A stretch of DNA of 64,000 nt. Source: Pseudisothecium myosuroides (taxonomy: Eukaryota > Streptophyta > Bryopsida > Hypnales > Lembophyllaceae). The notes below the pieces were generated by a model. That model searched no databases. It was not told where the DNA came from and saw nothing but the letters and a program-made list of their open reading frames with translations. Location: the NCBI GenBank assembly GCA_951799445.1, contig OX637292.1:13643296-13707295 (forward strand), read 5' to 3'. Of the stretch, positions 12,926 through 31,845 are shown in pieces. A program made the position numbers and the translations under genes. The stretch's first letter is position 1; each line of letters begins with the position of its first letter.

Positions 12926-15900
12926 ATGGCTACGAGTAGCAATTCTTTAGTAGCGGAGGAGAATGGTTCTCGGACGCCACCGGTGCGTCCTTTTCTGGAT
13001 CTGAGCGGCGCGGCCATCCTCGGCTCGCGCGAGGCCAAGAATCCCAGCATTCTGCTTCCGAATCAAAGCGAAGAGATTTCGCATTTCGCCATCGACTTGG
13101 GAGGATCGTTGATCAAGCTCGTGTACTTCTCGCGTCGCTCGGACATCACGACCTCTGCAGGGACGCGAGCGTTGTCGCCCGTGCGGAAACTGGATCATTT
13201 GCGACGAGGCGGTTTCGTGGCCGGATTGCGTCGCTATGGCGGGTTTCCGATCCTCGGCGGGCGGTTGCATTTCGTGAAATTCGAGACGGACAAGGTGAGC
13301 GATTGTTTGGACTTCATTCAGTCGAAGCGTCTGCATTTGCTGGACGCTGGGGCAGCGAAGGACGGCGTCATCAAGGCGACAGGAGGGGGAGCGTTCAAAT
13401 TCGCCGAGGTTTTCAAGGAGCGCCTGGGCGTCACGATTGACAAGGAGGATGAGATGGGATGCTTGGTTTCAGGTGCGAATTTTTTGTTACGCGCCATCAG
13501 AGATGAAGCTTTCACGCACCTGGAAGGGCACAAGGAGTTTGTACAAATTGACAGTAATGATCTCTACCCCTACTTGTTGGTGAACATCGGCTCCGGTGTG
13601 AGTATGATCAAAGTGGATGGCGATGGGCAGTATGAGAGGGTGAGCGGCACGAACGTTGGTGGGGGGACTTTCTGGGGACTGGGAAGATTGCTTACCAAGT
13701 GCAAGACCTTTGACGACATTTTGGAAATCAGTCAGAATGGTGATAACAGCGCCATCGACATGCTCGTGGGAGACATCTACGGCGGCTTGGATTACTCCAA
13801 GATCGGTCTCTCCGCGTCCACCATAGCTTCCAGCTTCGGGAAGGTCATTGGGCAAGACAAGGACTTGTCTGAGTACAGGAGAGAGGACATTGCGCTTTCG
13901 CTCTTGCGAATGATTTCGTACAACATTGGCCAGGTCGCTTATTTGAATGCGCTACGGTACGGGTTGAAGCGCATCTTTTTCAGTGGCTTTTTCATCCGAG
14001 GACACGCTTACACTATGGACACGATGTCGTTTGCTATTCGGTATTGGTCCAAGGGCGATGCACAAGCCATGTTTTTACGGCACGAGGGGTTTATAGGCGC
14101 GTTGGGGGCGTTTTTGAGCTACGACAAGCATGGATTATCCAATCTGACTGCTCATCAGTGTGTGGAGAGGTTTCCAATGGGAGCTCCGTATGCGAGAGGA
14201 GAGATTTATGGGCCTCCAATACGCGACCTCAATGGGAAGATCACTTGGATGGACAAGTTTGTAAATAATGGGAATGAAATCACTGCCCCAGTTCCGACGT
14301 CGTACCCTGGAACCACGGGTCTTGGAGGCTTTGAGCGGCCTCTTGCACGGTCGGGCTCCCTTCGATCCGATGCGAGCGCAGCTCTGAATGTTGGAGTTCT
14401 TCATCTTGTGCCATCACTGGAGCCTTTTCCCCTTCTTGCTGATAAACAGGGCTATGAGCCCAATACCATTGATCTGAGCGACCAGTCGGAGCGTGAGTAC
14501 TGGCTCAAGATTCTGGCCGATAATATTCCTGATCTTGTTGAGAAGGCAGTGGCCAGCGAAGGAGGCACCACGGATGCGAAGAGGAGGGGCGGTGCTTTTG
14601 CACGAGCGTTCAAAGCGCATTTAATCAGGTTGTTTACACTTTAATAAAATTCTGGCTACCTATTCATAGTCGTGTATTATATATCGTTTTGTCTTGAATT
14701 TGTGCTGCAGGTGTTGTGTTTACTTCCTGGAATTTATTTTGGACCTTCTGCATCTCTAGGTTGCGGGAGGAACCGGCAGCATATGGGAGATTAGGCTTAG
14801 CTAATCTCTTGGAGATGCGAGAAGAATGTCTACGAGAGTTCCACTTCGAGGACGTCTATTTGGCCATAAAACAGCGAGAGAATGAAGCTTCGATGGTGGT
14901 GCTACCAGATCTGTTAGCTGAGCTCGACAGTCTTGAGCCTCCTGCAAGGCTTCTAGCACTGATTGAAGGTGTTTTAGCGGCCAATATTTTCGACTGGGGT
15001 GCTCGAGCATGTGTGGACCTCTATCACAGCGGGACCATCCTTGAAATCTACAGAATGAGCCGAGATAAGATGAAGAGGCCATGGCGAGTGGATGATTTTG
15101 ATGCGTTTTATAAGAGGATGATTGGGAACCAAGACTCTGAAGGCCCTTTGAAACCTCATAAACGTGCACTCTTATTTGTAGATAACTCAGGCGCCGACAT
15201 TGTGCTTGGCATGATACCTCTAGCCCGGGAGCTTCTTCGGCAAGGCACGGAGGTTGTACTGGTCGCCAATTCTCTCCCTGCAATCAACGACGTCACTGCC
15301 TTGGAGCTGCCCAGTATTGTTGCAGCTGCTGCTAAGCACTGTGAGATTTTGCGAAGAGCAGCTACTGCTGGTGGCCTTCTAGTTGACGTGCTCAATGACG
15401 GTCAGTTTCAAATTTTTGTCATTCTCCTCGATGATTTGCTTAGCATGGAAAATTAGGCCTCACACAAACCATTAGTATTGACACAGTTCGTTTACTTTGC
15501 TTCTCCAAAATCGGGGAGTTAACTGTGGAAATGTATGTAAGTTCATTTGCAGGAGTTAGCACCAATTTGCTAGTGGACATAATTTTGACTTTGCAGGCAT
15601 TTAGCTACTACTAATTAGCTACTTCTAAACTAACCACGTAGCGCCAATACGTGATTGGTGCAAGCAGGGCCTTGAACATTTTTAGTACCTGTGCCGTTTT
15701 TTACATTCTAGTCGCATGGTTCTTTATAATTTTGACTGGAATATTCGTATCAATAGCCCCTTTCTGACCTTGCTGACTTCGGTGATAACAGGTTTGACAG
15801 AGAAGGATCTGGCAGAAGTTCCCTTCCTGACTGTCGTCGAAAATGGCTGTGGCAGCCCTTGCATTGATTTTCGGCAGGTGAGCTCAGAGCTTGCTTCCTT

Positions 15901-16084
15901 AGCTGAGGAGACGGATTTGGTTGTGTTAGAGGGCATGGGTCGTGCGCTGCATACAAATTTCAATGCCAAGTTCAAGTGTGATGTTTTGAAGCTGGCTATG
16001 GTGAAGAACCAACGGTTGGCAGAGCAAATCATCAATGGGTCTATTTATGATTGTGTATGTAGATTTGAGCCCAAGGAACTGTAG
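12926..16084 (+). CDS. PANK2: Pantothenate kinase 2 (type II PanK fused to DUF89 phosphatase-like domain)
   Basis: It catalyses ATP-dependent phosphorylation of pantothenate, the first step of coenzyme A synthesis. Three exons, 12926-14628, 14760-15400 and 15792-16084, join in frame to 878 residues, matching the usual plant PANK2 length. All introns are GT-AG. The N-terminal half is a eukaryotic type II kinase: FAIDLGGSLIKLVYFSRR (phosphate-binding loop), KATGGGAFKFAEVF, DEMGCLVSGANFLL, NIGSGVSMIKV and FFSGFFIRG. The C-terminal part (about 520-870) is the DUF89 family, with FVDNSGADIVLGMIPLAREL near residue 706, then LVVLEGMGRALHTNF and the typical end YDCVCRFEP. DUF89 proteins are metal-dependent phosphatases; in plant PANK2 a role in removing damaged pantetheine phosphates has been proposed. 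The start chosen is the first ATG of the frame, before a short non-conserved leader. Nothing is missing or frameshifted. It is convergent with GCN5. Confidence 0.95.
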
Positions 16085-17498
16085 TAAATATTGTTGAACC
16101 TGACAGGATAGGAGTATCTTCAAATTAAACCGTAGCGATATTAGTACATTGACCAGCTCACTACGGAGGCGCTGTGAATCTGGGTCCACCTATCTAGGTG
16201 TTGGCGAAGCACCTGAGCTTGTAAAAATCCTGTACAGATTGATATTGAGATTGATATATCAAGCTTGCCAATCTGATAATTCTTCACATTTCTATTATGG
16301 GTGGTGAAACAAATTTATGAAATGGATGTATCTAAGGTAGTTTCACCTAATTGTGACCCGTGTAAAACTGACCCATGCATATTGTTGCTTAAAATGTACT
16401 CCCTCGGTCCATGAGAATCAAGGGTCAATTTTGGGTACACCTATTTTCAGCCCTCTAAAAATTCTTAGTTTTTTCATTCAGTCAATCAGTCATGAACTTC
16501 TCCTCTAAGAAACTTAACAGAATTCAGCAATGGAACTGGGGTGTCCATTGAGTCCAAGCAGAAAAAATATATCAACATGGCTCATATTTCAACACAGATA
16601 AAAATGATCCAACTTGTTGATCTTCTTTCTATATCTTCTCGATTATTTTATCATATCAATTTCTTCTTCAGTTGTGATGTATTTGTTGAAATTCAGCACC
16701 AAGCAGTGACAACATTTCTTACTAAACTTATAGGGAACATCCATCCTTGTTGACTATGTTATGAAGCAATCATCTTGAAAATACTGACGATAAATGTGAA
16801 TCCAATCATTATTTTTACTTGCTCAATCACTCTGAGTCGATATTATTGCATTAGGGAACACACAGAATCGAAGCTAAGTACCGTAATCAATTTGCGGGTT
16901 TTTACACTCAAAATGCTCACGAACAAAATTCAACTCATCATATAAGCACCATTACCACCGGAATCAATGAAGGAGCATGTGCTAATGAGATCTTAATAGA
17001 TTCTTCTCCGTCCAGAAACCTGGACGAATATTAGTTTTACAGCGAGACATCATTGGCGGCCTCCCCCTAAAGTCCAGCATCTCTCTCTAAAGGAAATAGC
17101 AAAACTTCCCTAACCGATGATGAGCGTACTACCCACAGCTGAAATCTCTACTCTGCAAGTATCAGGAGGCAATCGCCTAACTTTTCCACAGGTCTAAAAT
17201 AGCCAGAAAAGTTCAAATGACATTGGTCAAGTCCAGGCACTCGATAATTGCAATAAATAGTCCCGACTATACCTTAAGGATCATGCTGATATCAAATTCG
17301 ATGGTGTTCAACTGTTCAGAGAAGAACCCAACATCAACCATATGTCATTGATCTGCTAAAGAGATAGAGTTTCTGTACACGTACCTAAAAATCTTCAACG
17401 CTAAACCACAAAATCATTGTGGATGTATAATAGTTACCGATACAATAAATTGAACGAACTCCAAAGGTACTAGTAGTCTTTTGTCTCAGAAATGTCCT
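16085..17498. other. Convergent intergenic region, PANK2/GCN5 3' ends
   Basis: Both flanking genes end here, so the region should hold both 3' untranslated regions and poly(A) signals. No further gene is seen. A word resembling a Stowaway terminus (CTCCCTCGGTCC near 16400) has no matching partner. Confidence 0.6.
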
Positions 17499-22546
<5,048 letters not shown>

Positions 22547-22700
22547 CAGCGTCGCAAAGATTACACTAATCGCTCAGGAAAATTTTGATCAACCTCGAGG
22601 GGCGTGTTTCGGTAATCGGAGATTAAAGAATCGAGCGACGAGGAGGACGACGGCCTGCGGTGCAGCAGATTGACGCCATGGCCATGGCCATGTCCTTCGC
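22547..22700 (-). promoter_or_regulatory. Probable 5' leader and promoter of GCN5
   Basis: The stretch just upstream of the GCN5 ATG is GC-rich compared with the AT-rich DNA that follows from about 22900, as expected for a first exon and promoter. The start site itself could not be placed. Confidence 0.4.
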
Positions 22701-25700
22701 CATAGCTGGCTCTCAATCTGGGGGAGAGACGACGAACGAGAGGCGTCGTTCGGTTTTCGTCAGTGTCGTCGTCCGCATCCGATGGGGCTTATACCCGACC
22801 CTATGCGGGGTACCCGGACTGGTGTTGTGTCGGGATACAATCGAACTGGATGTCAATCCGACCGTCCGGGTACAACAGGTGTACAGTTCATCTCAAATTT
22901 TTGAAATACCCAAAAAACGTCAAAATAAGCAACTTAGAAAAGATGGAGGCACCTTTTTCAAGAAAAAATAATTTAGTAGTCTTAGCAATTGAAAATCACA
23001 AATTAGCCCTTAAAGTTCCATTGTCTCATTGGAGAACAAAATGGATTTTGGATAGGTTTCTATGACCTCAATTTTTGAGGATATTTTTTGAAACTTTCTC
23101 ATAAGATAGAAAAATTGATTAGCTTTGTGGAAATATGATTTTTATTTCAATTAGTGCCCTGGAATAAAAGTTACACCACAAAAAGCCTAGAACTAAACAC
23201 CATAGGAAGCAAAAAAAATTGCAAAAAGTCAAAATAATTTTTTTTTGAATTTTTTTCTAAAATATTATATTTTTGTCTACATGTGAAACTATGATTCATT
23301 CTAATTGAACTAGTATTGAGAAAGTTAAAGACAATCTTGTATTTTGGGCAATCAAAGCATCTTCTTGAAAAAATAACTTATAGGATTGCAAATTTTACAA
23401 CTTTTCAAAAAAAATCATTTGGCAAGATTAATTTTGCTTGCTAAGACAATCTCATCATTGGGATTATTGTGTTTCAATCCCATCTTAAAGCTGTTAGCAA
23501 TTTTTATTTTTTTCAATCTTGGACCTACTTCTATTTAACAATTTTTTTAAAGAATAAAAATCAAGTGGTTTTTTTAGAAAAAAAAATCCTAGTCTTTCAA
23601 TTCAATTTTTTAACACAAAAAGTAAAAGTAAAAGTCTATAGTGCAAAAAATTTGCACAAATGGTGGTCAAAGTCATTGAAATTGCAGGCCAGGGTTCAAA
23701 AAATTTTGTTTTCAACATTGAATGCTAATATCTTACAAGCTTAACGATGTCAGGATTTTTTGGCCTTGGAAATCAAATTTTGTTGTATACTAAAAAAATC
23801 TTCTTCCTACCTTCTTAAACACTCTTAAGTCCTTCCTTCTTCTATATCTAACTCCTAAGTTGCTTTAAATCTCACACTCTTAAGTTTTAGTTTTAGTTTT
23901 TATGTTTTCAATTCTCCAACTCTTCTTTAGTTTAGAAAGTCTACTTTACTTTCTTGCAACCTCCTCATCAAAATATTTTCCATACCTCATAGATCAAGGT
24001 TCAACTCTCACAAATCAAAATACAGACCTTATATGTCATACTCTGGTCTTCCCAGAGCATTTCCTAAGCTATCATGGTCTTTGTACGTCTTACAAGTACT
24101 TCCTGGCTTTTACAAAGTATTATCTAGCATTCAGCACTCTAGAGTTCACTTAAGCTTAGCACTCTCCTTGTCCCACTCTATAACCTCCTTTTCTCTCAAT
24201 CAACCCATAAGTTCTCTCTTATTTTCTACAGATTGATTCCACTCTATGGCTTTCTTTCTTTTCTCCCTCCCTAAACTTATCCCATTCAAGCCTAGTCACT
24301 TACTGTCTCTTTCTACTACCGGTCAACTTCCTTAGCATTCCGATATGGAATACTAAATGGGTGGCGACCTCACCTCTCAACGTCAATGTCGACCTTGGAC
24401 ACTCCCACGTTGTCTATCTCTAGGGCAATGTAAACCAATAGGACTTCAACTGAAACCCATAAGACAACGACAATAACCTATCTGGTGGCGATGGAAACCT
24501 TTAACACATTGAAATAAACCTATATCATGCCGAGATTAACATGGCGCTTGGCGACACCTCCAATTGGGTCAAAACGGTGATATTTTACGTATGCACTGAG
24601 ACATATTCATCGGGGACGCTATGTGAAATTAAAGGACATCCACCAAAACCTTCATAATTTTACAACTGCCAAACATTTTTGGTTAGCCCAAACCTAAAGT
24701 TTTGGCCATGCCCATAGTCCAAAAGAGCCCGAACCAATTTGTTAGGCATGTCTAGAACCGAGTTTGAAAAACTCCAAATTGCCATCCCTATTGTGTCCAA
24801 TTTGTCGCTTCTAGATTGCTTTATAAATGATGACTCTCTTTAATTCAGTTGTTTCTAATTGGTGCATTGTTAAATGATGCAAGAATCATCTAATAAAACA
24901 CTTGCAGCAACCTTTGACACCACCAATTGTCTTCCACCAAATTCCAAAAACCAAGATAAAATATTTTTTGGAGTTACTGATTCTATTAATTTTATGAACT
25001 GCAGGTAGTCTATGGACATGTACAGCATGTTGCAGTCTCCCAACATTAGCTCGTTCAGCCCAGACTTAATACATCATCTGAGCTCCTCCCATTTGGCGTC
25101 ATACTAAAGGTTATCTTCAGATGGACCTACCTCACGTATACAGCCTTGAAGGATTCCGTTTTCGTAGGGAACAAGGACACAACCTGGAAATTTTGCTCCT
25201 TTACTCCAATCCAAGCCAAAAACTGGAGGATTAAAGCGTTAAAGTAGATTTTGTTAATTTAGCCGCCAATAACAAAGGGCCTCGAAGTACGTAGTATGTT
25301 ATATGGTCTCTTAAATGGTGGGTATCGATCAAAGTCTTTCTCTTTTACTTGGAAATCTTCCACGATTACAAACTTTATGGTAAATTTGCTTGTGTATAAC
25401 TTGTCACTCAGTGGTGGAGATGACTTATTTGTCAAAGCTTGGTTGATTCATACAGTTCTGTTTTCAATGTTACTGAATGTTTATATGGAACAACCTCGTC
25501 TTTGCTCACTGCAACTCTAAACTCTCTTAGTGTGCAACGTTTAGAACTACGGGTATATCATTTCATTTGCGAGTTCCGTTTATGGGTGATTTGAATGAAC
25601 TTTTGTATGAAAAGTGTTACAATTATTAGAGGTGGATGCTAATTTGTCCATGATGGCCAATGAAATACATCGATGATTAGTCTCGGGAGTGGCAATAGGT

Positions 25701-26712
25701 CACAATGAGTATCTCGTCCAATGACTAGCCGAAATTATTAATACTACATTACATTTTCCTTGAAATTCAGTTGAAGAATCACAGTCTGTTGAGTTGAATG
25801 TTCTCATGATACTTCTGTAACATTGATTTTGTCTAGCATGTATTTTATGTCCTTGCAATTTTAGAGATTTAGAGTTTAATGATCTTTGCATTAGTGAATG
25901 TACTGGTAGGCATAAGGATTTTGACCACTCCTTTTGTATTAATGCAAGTGGGTTTGATCAGTGTGTTGTACCTCTGTATACTATCAATAACTATTGCTTG
26001 TACACTGGAATTCTCTTGCGTCCATGCTTGAAAGTGAACCAAGTTTAGCCACATATCCAAATATTGGCCAGGCAACATTCGGTCATACTAGACGCATTGT
26101 AATCTCTCTGAATTCTTCGACCTAGATTTTGCCATTTTCTCCCCTTTGAACTTTGTTCTTTCATCGTTGTAGACCTGATTATCTTATCATCGTTCAAATA
26201 TGTTGGCTTCCAAGATTTTTGAGAGCTGATGGTTCACAAAGTTGTATTTAGTCAATGCAAGTTGATGAAACTAAGTGAGAACTATGTACTCACTCAAGTG
26301 AATATTAAAATGGAGAGATTACGTTGATCAATTTAGAAGATCATGTCTCTTTTGCTAATGGATCCGTTGTCGTGTAGAGAGGGTTTGCCTCAGGAAATCA
26401 CGGAGATCTTGGTTGCAACTAGAAATGGCTTAGGAACAAACCTATGTATTGTCGTATAAAATCTTGAATCTTGATTCTTGAATCTTCTTTCTTGAGTCTT
26501 TTATATTGCCTTGAAACTGCTCTCCATTGGTAGGGTTGTCTTGTCAGACATGTTTTGGGGTTTTGGTATTGTATTGGACGTCTAATGCCATGTGTCATAT
26601 AGGACAAAGTGTCGGACGAACGTCCAACTTTGTCGCGTAAGGATAAAAAAATTAATCCTATGATAACTCGATTTAGCCTACGTGACAACCTCTAAAAATT
26701 GACATGGAAATT
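22701..26712. other. No gene recognised; AT-rich
   Basis: Only short frames without motif are seen. A fragment near 25020-25100 reads like a decayed coding piece (YSMLQSPNISSFSPD) but soon meets stops. No terminal repeats were found for a named element. Confidence 0.5.
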
Positions 26713-27149
26713 TGTGAGCTCCCAATTTGTCACTTGGAACTCATAGGGTTTTTTTCTAACTTTTGCAATTTAAGTAATAATTATATGTAAAAAGCCCTAA
26801 AAAGAGTGTAAAATTTAAATAGGTATGTCACATGCCAATATGGCATTTGACCCTAAACATTCTTTTACCAGAACCCGGACCATATAATCGTAACATTTAG
26901 TTCCTCTTCAACCAACCTCTAAACTTATAACTTGGTGACACCTCAACACTGCACATTACACTTATAATCCATACCCACCCAACAACTTTAACCCTGGTTA
27001 TTTTAAATTGGTTACTAGTAATTAAAGTGTCTATTCTCAAAAGGGAAGAGTAGTTTTGCATCAATGACCTTTGATTTGGTGGACATTAGCTCATTGTCAT
27101 TACAAACAGACATTTTATTCACGGCGACCTTCTTCGAAGACCAAAGTTT

Positions 27150-27184
27150 CTATTTATCTATTTATCTATTTATCTATCTATCTA
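27150..27184. repeat. TATC/TTTATC microsatellite
   Basis: A short run of ATCTATTT and ATCT units within the LTR-like element. Confidence 0.85.
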
Positions 27185-28698
27185 GACTTTTATCCTTTAA
27201 ACAGACCTAAAATCCACTTGTGAATAGGTTAGAACCATGGAAGTAGTGATAGTTAACAGGTTTGGGATTTTTATCCAAAATAGCCTGAAATCACTGTGCA
27301 TGTGATCATACTTAGCTAAATTGGTCTGAGGAGAGTCTACTAGATGGATTCCTCAAGATAGGTTTCAGTTTCTCCATCCCATTGACAAAATAGTAGAAAC
27401 CCCAATTGTTAACATACAAGTGTCACTTCCTCAAGATGGACCAGCAAAGGAATCTATGGCCACCGGATTGTGATCTCGGATAGGAAACATGCCAGGAAGT
27501 CAAAAACAAAATCCATTCGCCAAGGTTCTCTTGTATGTAGAAGGTTCCCTAACTCCTGGTAAATCAACGCAGGTGTATTTGGCCTTCCATATTAAAACGT
27601 GCAAAATGGAGATATGAACTTATACACCTCTTGGAAAACTCCATGAAAGGTTCTTCAAGAAGTTTCGAAAAAAATAGAAAGAAAAAGAAAAGAAATAGCT
27701 AGGCTGGGAATTGCAATTGAAGTCAAATCTTTATAATACAAATTGGCCAAATTTCCAAGGGACAAGGGGGTAACCAAAATGGTGCAAAAAGAGAACCTCA
27801 ATAAGCTATTACAAGATCTACAGTACGGAATTGGATACTAAACCCTTTCTTTCCATTTTAACTTCTACGATTAACAATTGCTAGTTAGGGTCGAGGCCTA
27901 AGCATAAGTTAGGACTTTTGGAAACAAAGTCAGGTCAAGTTCGAGTATAAAATCCTAGAGTAGAAATCTGGAGGTTTCCAAAAACATAAGATACATAGGA
28001 TTTGGAGTTAGTATGAAGAAGTTATAGACGGATAAAGTTTGGTGATTAGATTGGATGAAAAACACTTAGGAATAACAAAAAGGGACAAAATTTGGAAACT
28101 AGTAAATAAAAATAATCTAGAACCCAAGAGTGGATTAGAAGTTTGTATTGAATTAGGGTTAGCAGTAATTAGTGGATGAAGTTTTAAACACCGATTAGCA
28201 TTCAACCTCCATCCATCAATAACTTTTGGTAGGAAAAGTCAAATATCAAGTTAGAGACCATTTTGGGAAGCTTAGATCAACATTTTCAAGAATCAAACAT
28301 TAAAAAAAACTTTAAAATTAGCAACTAATTAACAACCATTTAATACACCAAAGAACAAGTGGTTTAGATCAAATTGAATTTTAGATAAAGGAGAAATTAG
28401 GACTAGAAACATGAAGTAGACACTTAGGGCAACCTAAAGTTGGTACAAACTTAGTAAAAAGATAAACACCCTAGAAGGAAACTAAGGATGAAGTTCAGGT
28501 TAGGGAATGGATGAAGTCAACTTAAATTACTCCAATTCCGCCCAAACTTGAAACTTAAGTAGAGTCCAATAATTTAAAACCAAAGTCAAAAATTCAAAGT
28601 CAATTCAAATAGTCAACAAGTCTAAAAAGGTGGATGAAATTTAGATGGCCTCTTAAAGGCTAAACTTCATCCATTGATAGCTTCAGCTAGGAAGGTCG

Positions 28699-31366
28699 CA
28701 CTACAAGAAAATGGGCAATTATGTAACTACAAAGAATGACTTCATGGAAAATGTGACTTCAAAATGATTGGGGCTCCCTAATTGCACCAGCGTTGCTAAC
28801 TCCACAATGTCCAAGTGAAGTTACATCCGCGACTGCGAGATGAAGAGTGAATAAGGAGTAAGTTTCATCCGCCGCATTCTGTCTATAGCGCCATTGACAT
28901 TCCAAAATAGAGGCCCAGTCAAAGACAAGGAGGCAGTTGTTATATATTGTAACTTAATGTTCACTGCAACACAGCTAAAAAATGACTAAAGTATAACTGG
29001 CAAATGACTTTGGAAAGTTTGGCTTATTGATGGGAAAAAAAATAGAGAGGCCACTATAAAAGACATGGCGGTAAAAGATTTTTTGAATGATCCAAGTTTC
29101 ATTGCAAGGCTACTACAAAATGACTGACTAGTCACTGCACCTTACTAGGTATTTTGGCACAAAATAGTTCTATTCTTTAGGATGTTTTCATGTACCACAT
29201 TATTAAAGGATGCAGCTTTGACAAGATGATGTGTCATCCACAAATAAATTATTAAATTATAGGCAATTAAAGTGCCTTAGTTCCTAATTATTCTAAATAT
29301 ACACTCTTTGTTTATGTTTTGATTTTTTGACCATGGGGATCAAAAGATTTGAAGTCATTTGTCCGAGCTTTAGAAAATGATGCATACAAAAAGGCTTCTT
29401 CCTTTGCTGTCATTTTCTGTTTTCTTCTTTATTTCTTGTTCATTTTCTTCTTAAAATTTATTTTAATCTTTTCATCTCTTTTTCTACCTTTTTTCCTTTA
29501 ATGTATTGTTGATTTTTTATTTTTTTTCTTATTAGTTTCATTTGTTGCCATTTCCTAAATTTTTTTTAAAAAAACAACAAGATTATTTATCTTTCTGGTA
29601 ATTTTCAGTTTTTTAGTTTTCTTCTTTAAATATTTAATAAATATTTCTTCTTTATTTTGTACTCCTTATAATTCATTTTTCTTATTCAATTTTTCTTTTT
29701 TCTCTTCTCTTCTTCATTTCTTTAAATATATTTTTTTAACTTTCTCTTTTATCTATTCTTTGTTTAATTTTTTAAATTTATTTCTTTGGCCTTCTTGAAA
29801 AAGAAAAACTCTTCTTTCCTTCTTTTATAAATCATGCATTTCCGGTGGCCTTTTTGCTTTGTTGCAGTCTATTGTTTTCTTAGTCGGGGTCCATTTTAAG
29901 ATTCATTTATACTCCTACCAAGACAGTAGTTATGATTTTGGTCCATTCGTGTCGGTGACTTCACAATATTTCCGGACATTTCATATGATTCAAAATGGAC
30001 ATTTCTGAGGTTCCAACATAAAGGTTGGAAGGTATTTTCATAGTCCAAGAAGCAGTCGTTAAATCTTGTTTTCTCCTTACATGAACAACAATGTTGCTTC
30101 TCCGGTGCCACTGCACAATGACTTCTTGAGACTGCAAAATGACTTCCTCTGCAACTGCAATATGACTTCTTGAGACTGTAGAATGACTTGAAACGTCTTA
30201 GATTACTGAGTAGCTATTCAACTACTACTTCGGCGCCTTTTGAATTGTAATGTATTGTGCAAATTCCAAACATTTTGTGTATCTTTCATCACACTTCCTC
30301 TGCATCTCCAACACATTTTCATCATGAGTCATGTTTAATGAGGTTGGACAAAATTTTAAAAAGATGTTAGAAAATATCCAAAAAAAATCCTTTCCAATCT
30401 CTTTCTCAAATTTGTCCATAACTTTTGATTTGAGGCTTGAAATCTAAAATAGATTTTTGGAGATGAAAGTGAGATTGATTTTCCAACTTTCTTAGTTCAC
30501 CGGTTCTTGAAAAAAATTAATCTACTATGCCTAAATGAGGTCTAAAATATTACTTGTAACACAATTCCCGCGTTTTACATATCCCACATGGTTTGTCTTG
30601 CCTCCTACCACCCTACTTGTATAAAAGGCTTGTCATTTCAACTCTTCATACTCACTCTCTACGTGGCTTTGAAAGCCATGTGATACATATACCAACCATG
30701 ATGTATGATATATGGTGTATTGTGCATGGTGTATTGTTGTAAAACTTTGATTGTATTGATAAGTGATCGCAAAATGACTACTTCCCATGCAATTGTCATT
30801 ATAGTCTTGATTAAGTGAAATTCAATGATTGAATTGTAATTATAAATGTATTTCTAAGCAATTGACAAGTGACTACTCTCCAAATAATGGGCCCCACATT
30901 CCTTTTTGCGGACGTCATGTTAACTTTAAAATGACTCGGAAATGATTAGAGACGTCAGCAACCACGTCACCTGAACCCTAAATAGGCGTCACTCCTAAAC
31001 GATTGCAAAATGACTTTTAAATGACTCAGGAGCAACATCCTACGTGGCCATCCACGTCAGAATTCATCATGGGTCAGTTATAACTTCAAAATGACTAAGG
31101 AATGACTGGCCACGTGGATGTCTACGTCAGATGTTTCAGGGGTTCCGCTTTCCACATGGCATCTCTATAGACATTTACTTAAGCCTAACTTTCTTTATCA
31201 CTTCACCCATTTCTTTTTCATCCATTTTTGCATCCTTCCTTAAAATGGATGGTGATAACATACTCCGAGTCGTTTACGTAAACGACTCGACCACAATGAC
31301 TCTAAGGGCCTCTAGTCATTTTGCAGTCATTTATGCAAGTCATTATTTCCATCATTTTCTTGTAGT
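28699..31366. mobile_element. CACTA element, 2.7 kb, nested in LTR-like copy B
   Basis: The left end is CACTACAAGAAAATG and the right end CATTTTCTTGTAGT followed by A where G is expected. The flanks read TCG on the left and TCA on the right, a nearly matching 3-bp duplication. Subterminal motifs AAAATGACT and related words crowd the right 1.3 kb (30080-31350) and the left 300 bases. No transposase frame is visible, so it is a non-autonomous CACTA derivative. It interrupts the LTR-like sequence exactly where alignment to copy A is lost. Confidence 0.82.
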
Positions 31367-31845
31367 ATCAGATAGAGTGGTGATTTATGTTTCTGAAAAT
31401 GGCGTGAGATGCCCTAATACTTATAATAGTTGAATTTAGACTATAACCATCTCACTTTCAAAACCGCGGTGACCTCCTAACTTTGAATTAGTTAAGAAAG
31501 TCGTTGTAATTAGAATTATGTTTCTTTTTTTTCCTTACAAAAGTTGGAAATGTATAGGAATGTTAAAAAGATCTATTGCTTAAATGGCACAATGCATTGA
31601 TACTAGACACCCATAGATAAAATCAGACCGAAATTATCAAGAGCCTAGTTGTGCTCAATTATTTACCAAGGGTGGGTAAATAAGTGCTCACATAATGATG
31701 CATTTGCCGGGAGTGTCTAGTTACTAACTAGTACATCATGTATGCTTTTAAAATAAAAGATCCGGCATCCGCATAATGGTACGTCTGTCGGGAGCCTAGT
31801 ATAGGTTGTTTTAAATTATTTTGAAAACTAACAAGCAAGTATATC

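Larger units (their letters stand above)
26713..31692 (-). mobile_element. Degenerate LTR-like element, copy B, split by a CACTA element
   Basis: Read on the minus strand it starts TGTGAGCACTTATTTACCC and ends GAGCTCACA, matching both ends of the element at 59425-63906. Shared blocks include the first 130 bases (31560-31692), the GGATGAAGTTT modules, and the last 200 bases with TTTACACTCTTTTTAGGGCT. The 7-bp ends TGTGAGC/GCTCACA are perfect inverts. No flanking 5-bp duplication is left (AAATT against TAATG). Without the nested CACTA element its length is about 2.3 kb, so it has lost about half of copy A. No coding region for retrotransposon proteins is seen. Confidence 0.75.

Noticed and set aside
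16397..16412. CTCCCTCGGTCC, similar to a Stowaway MITE terminus
   Set aside because: No inverted partner or TA duplication nearby.
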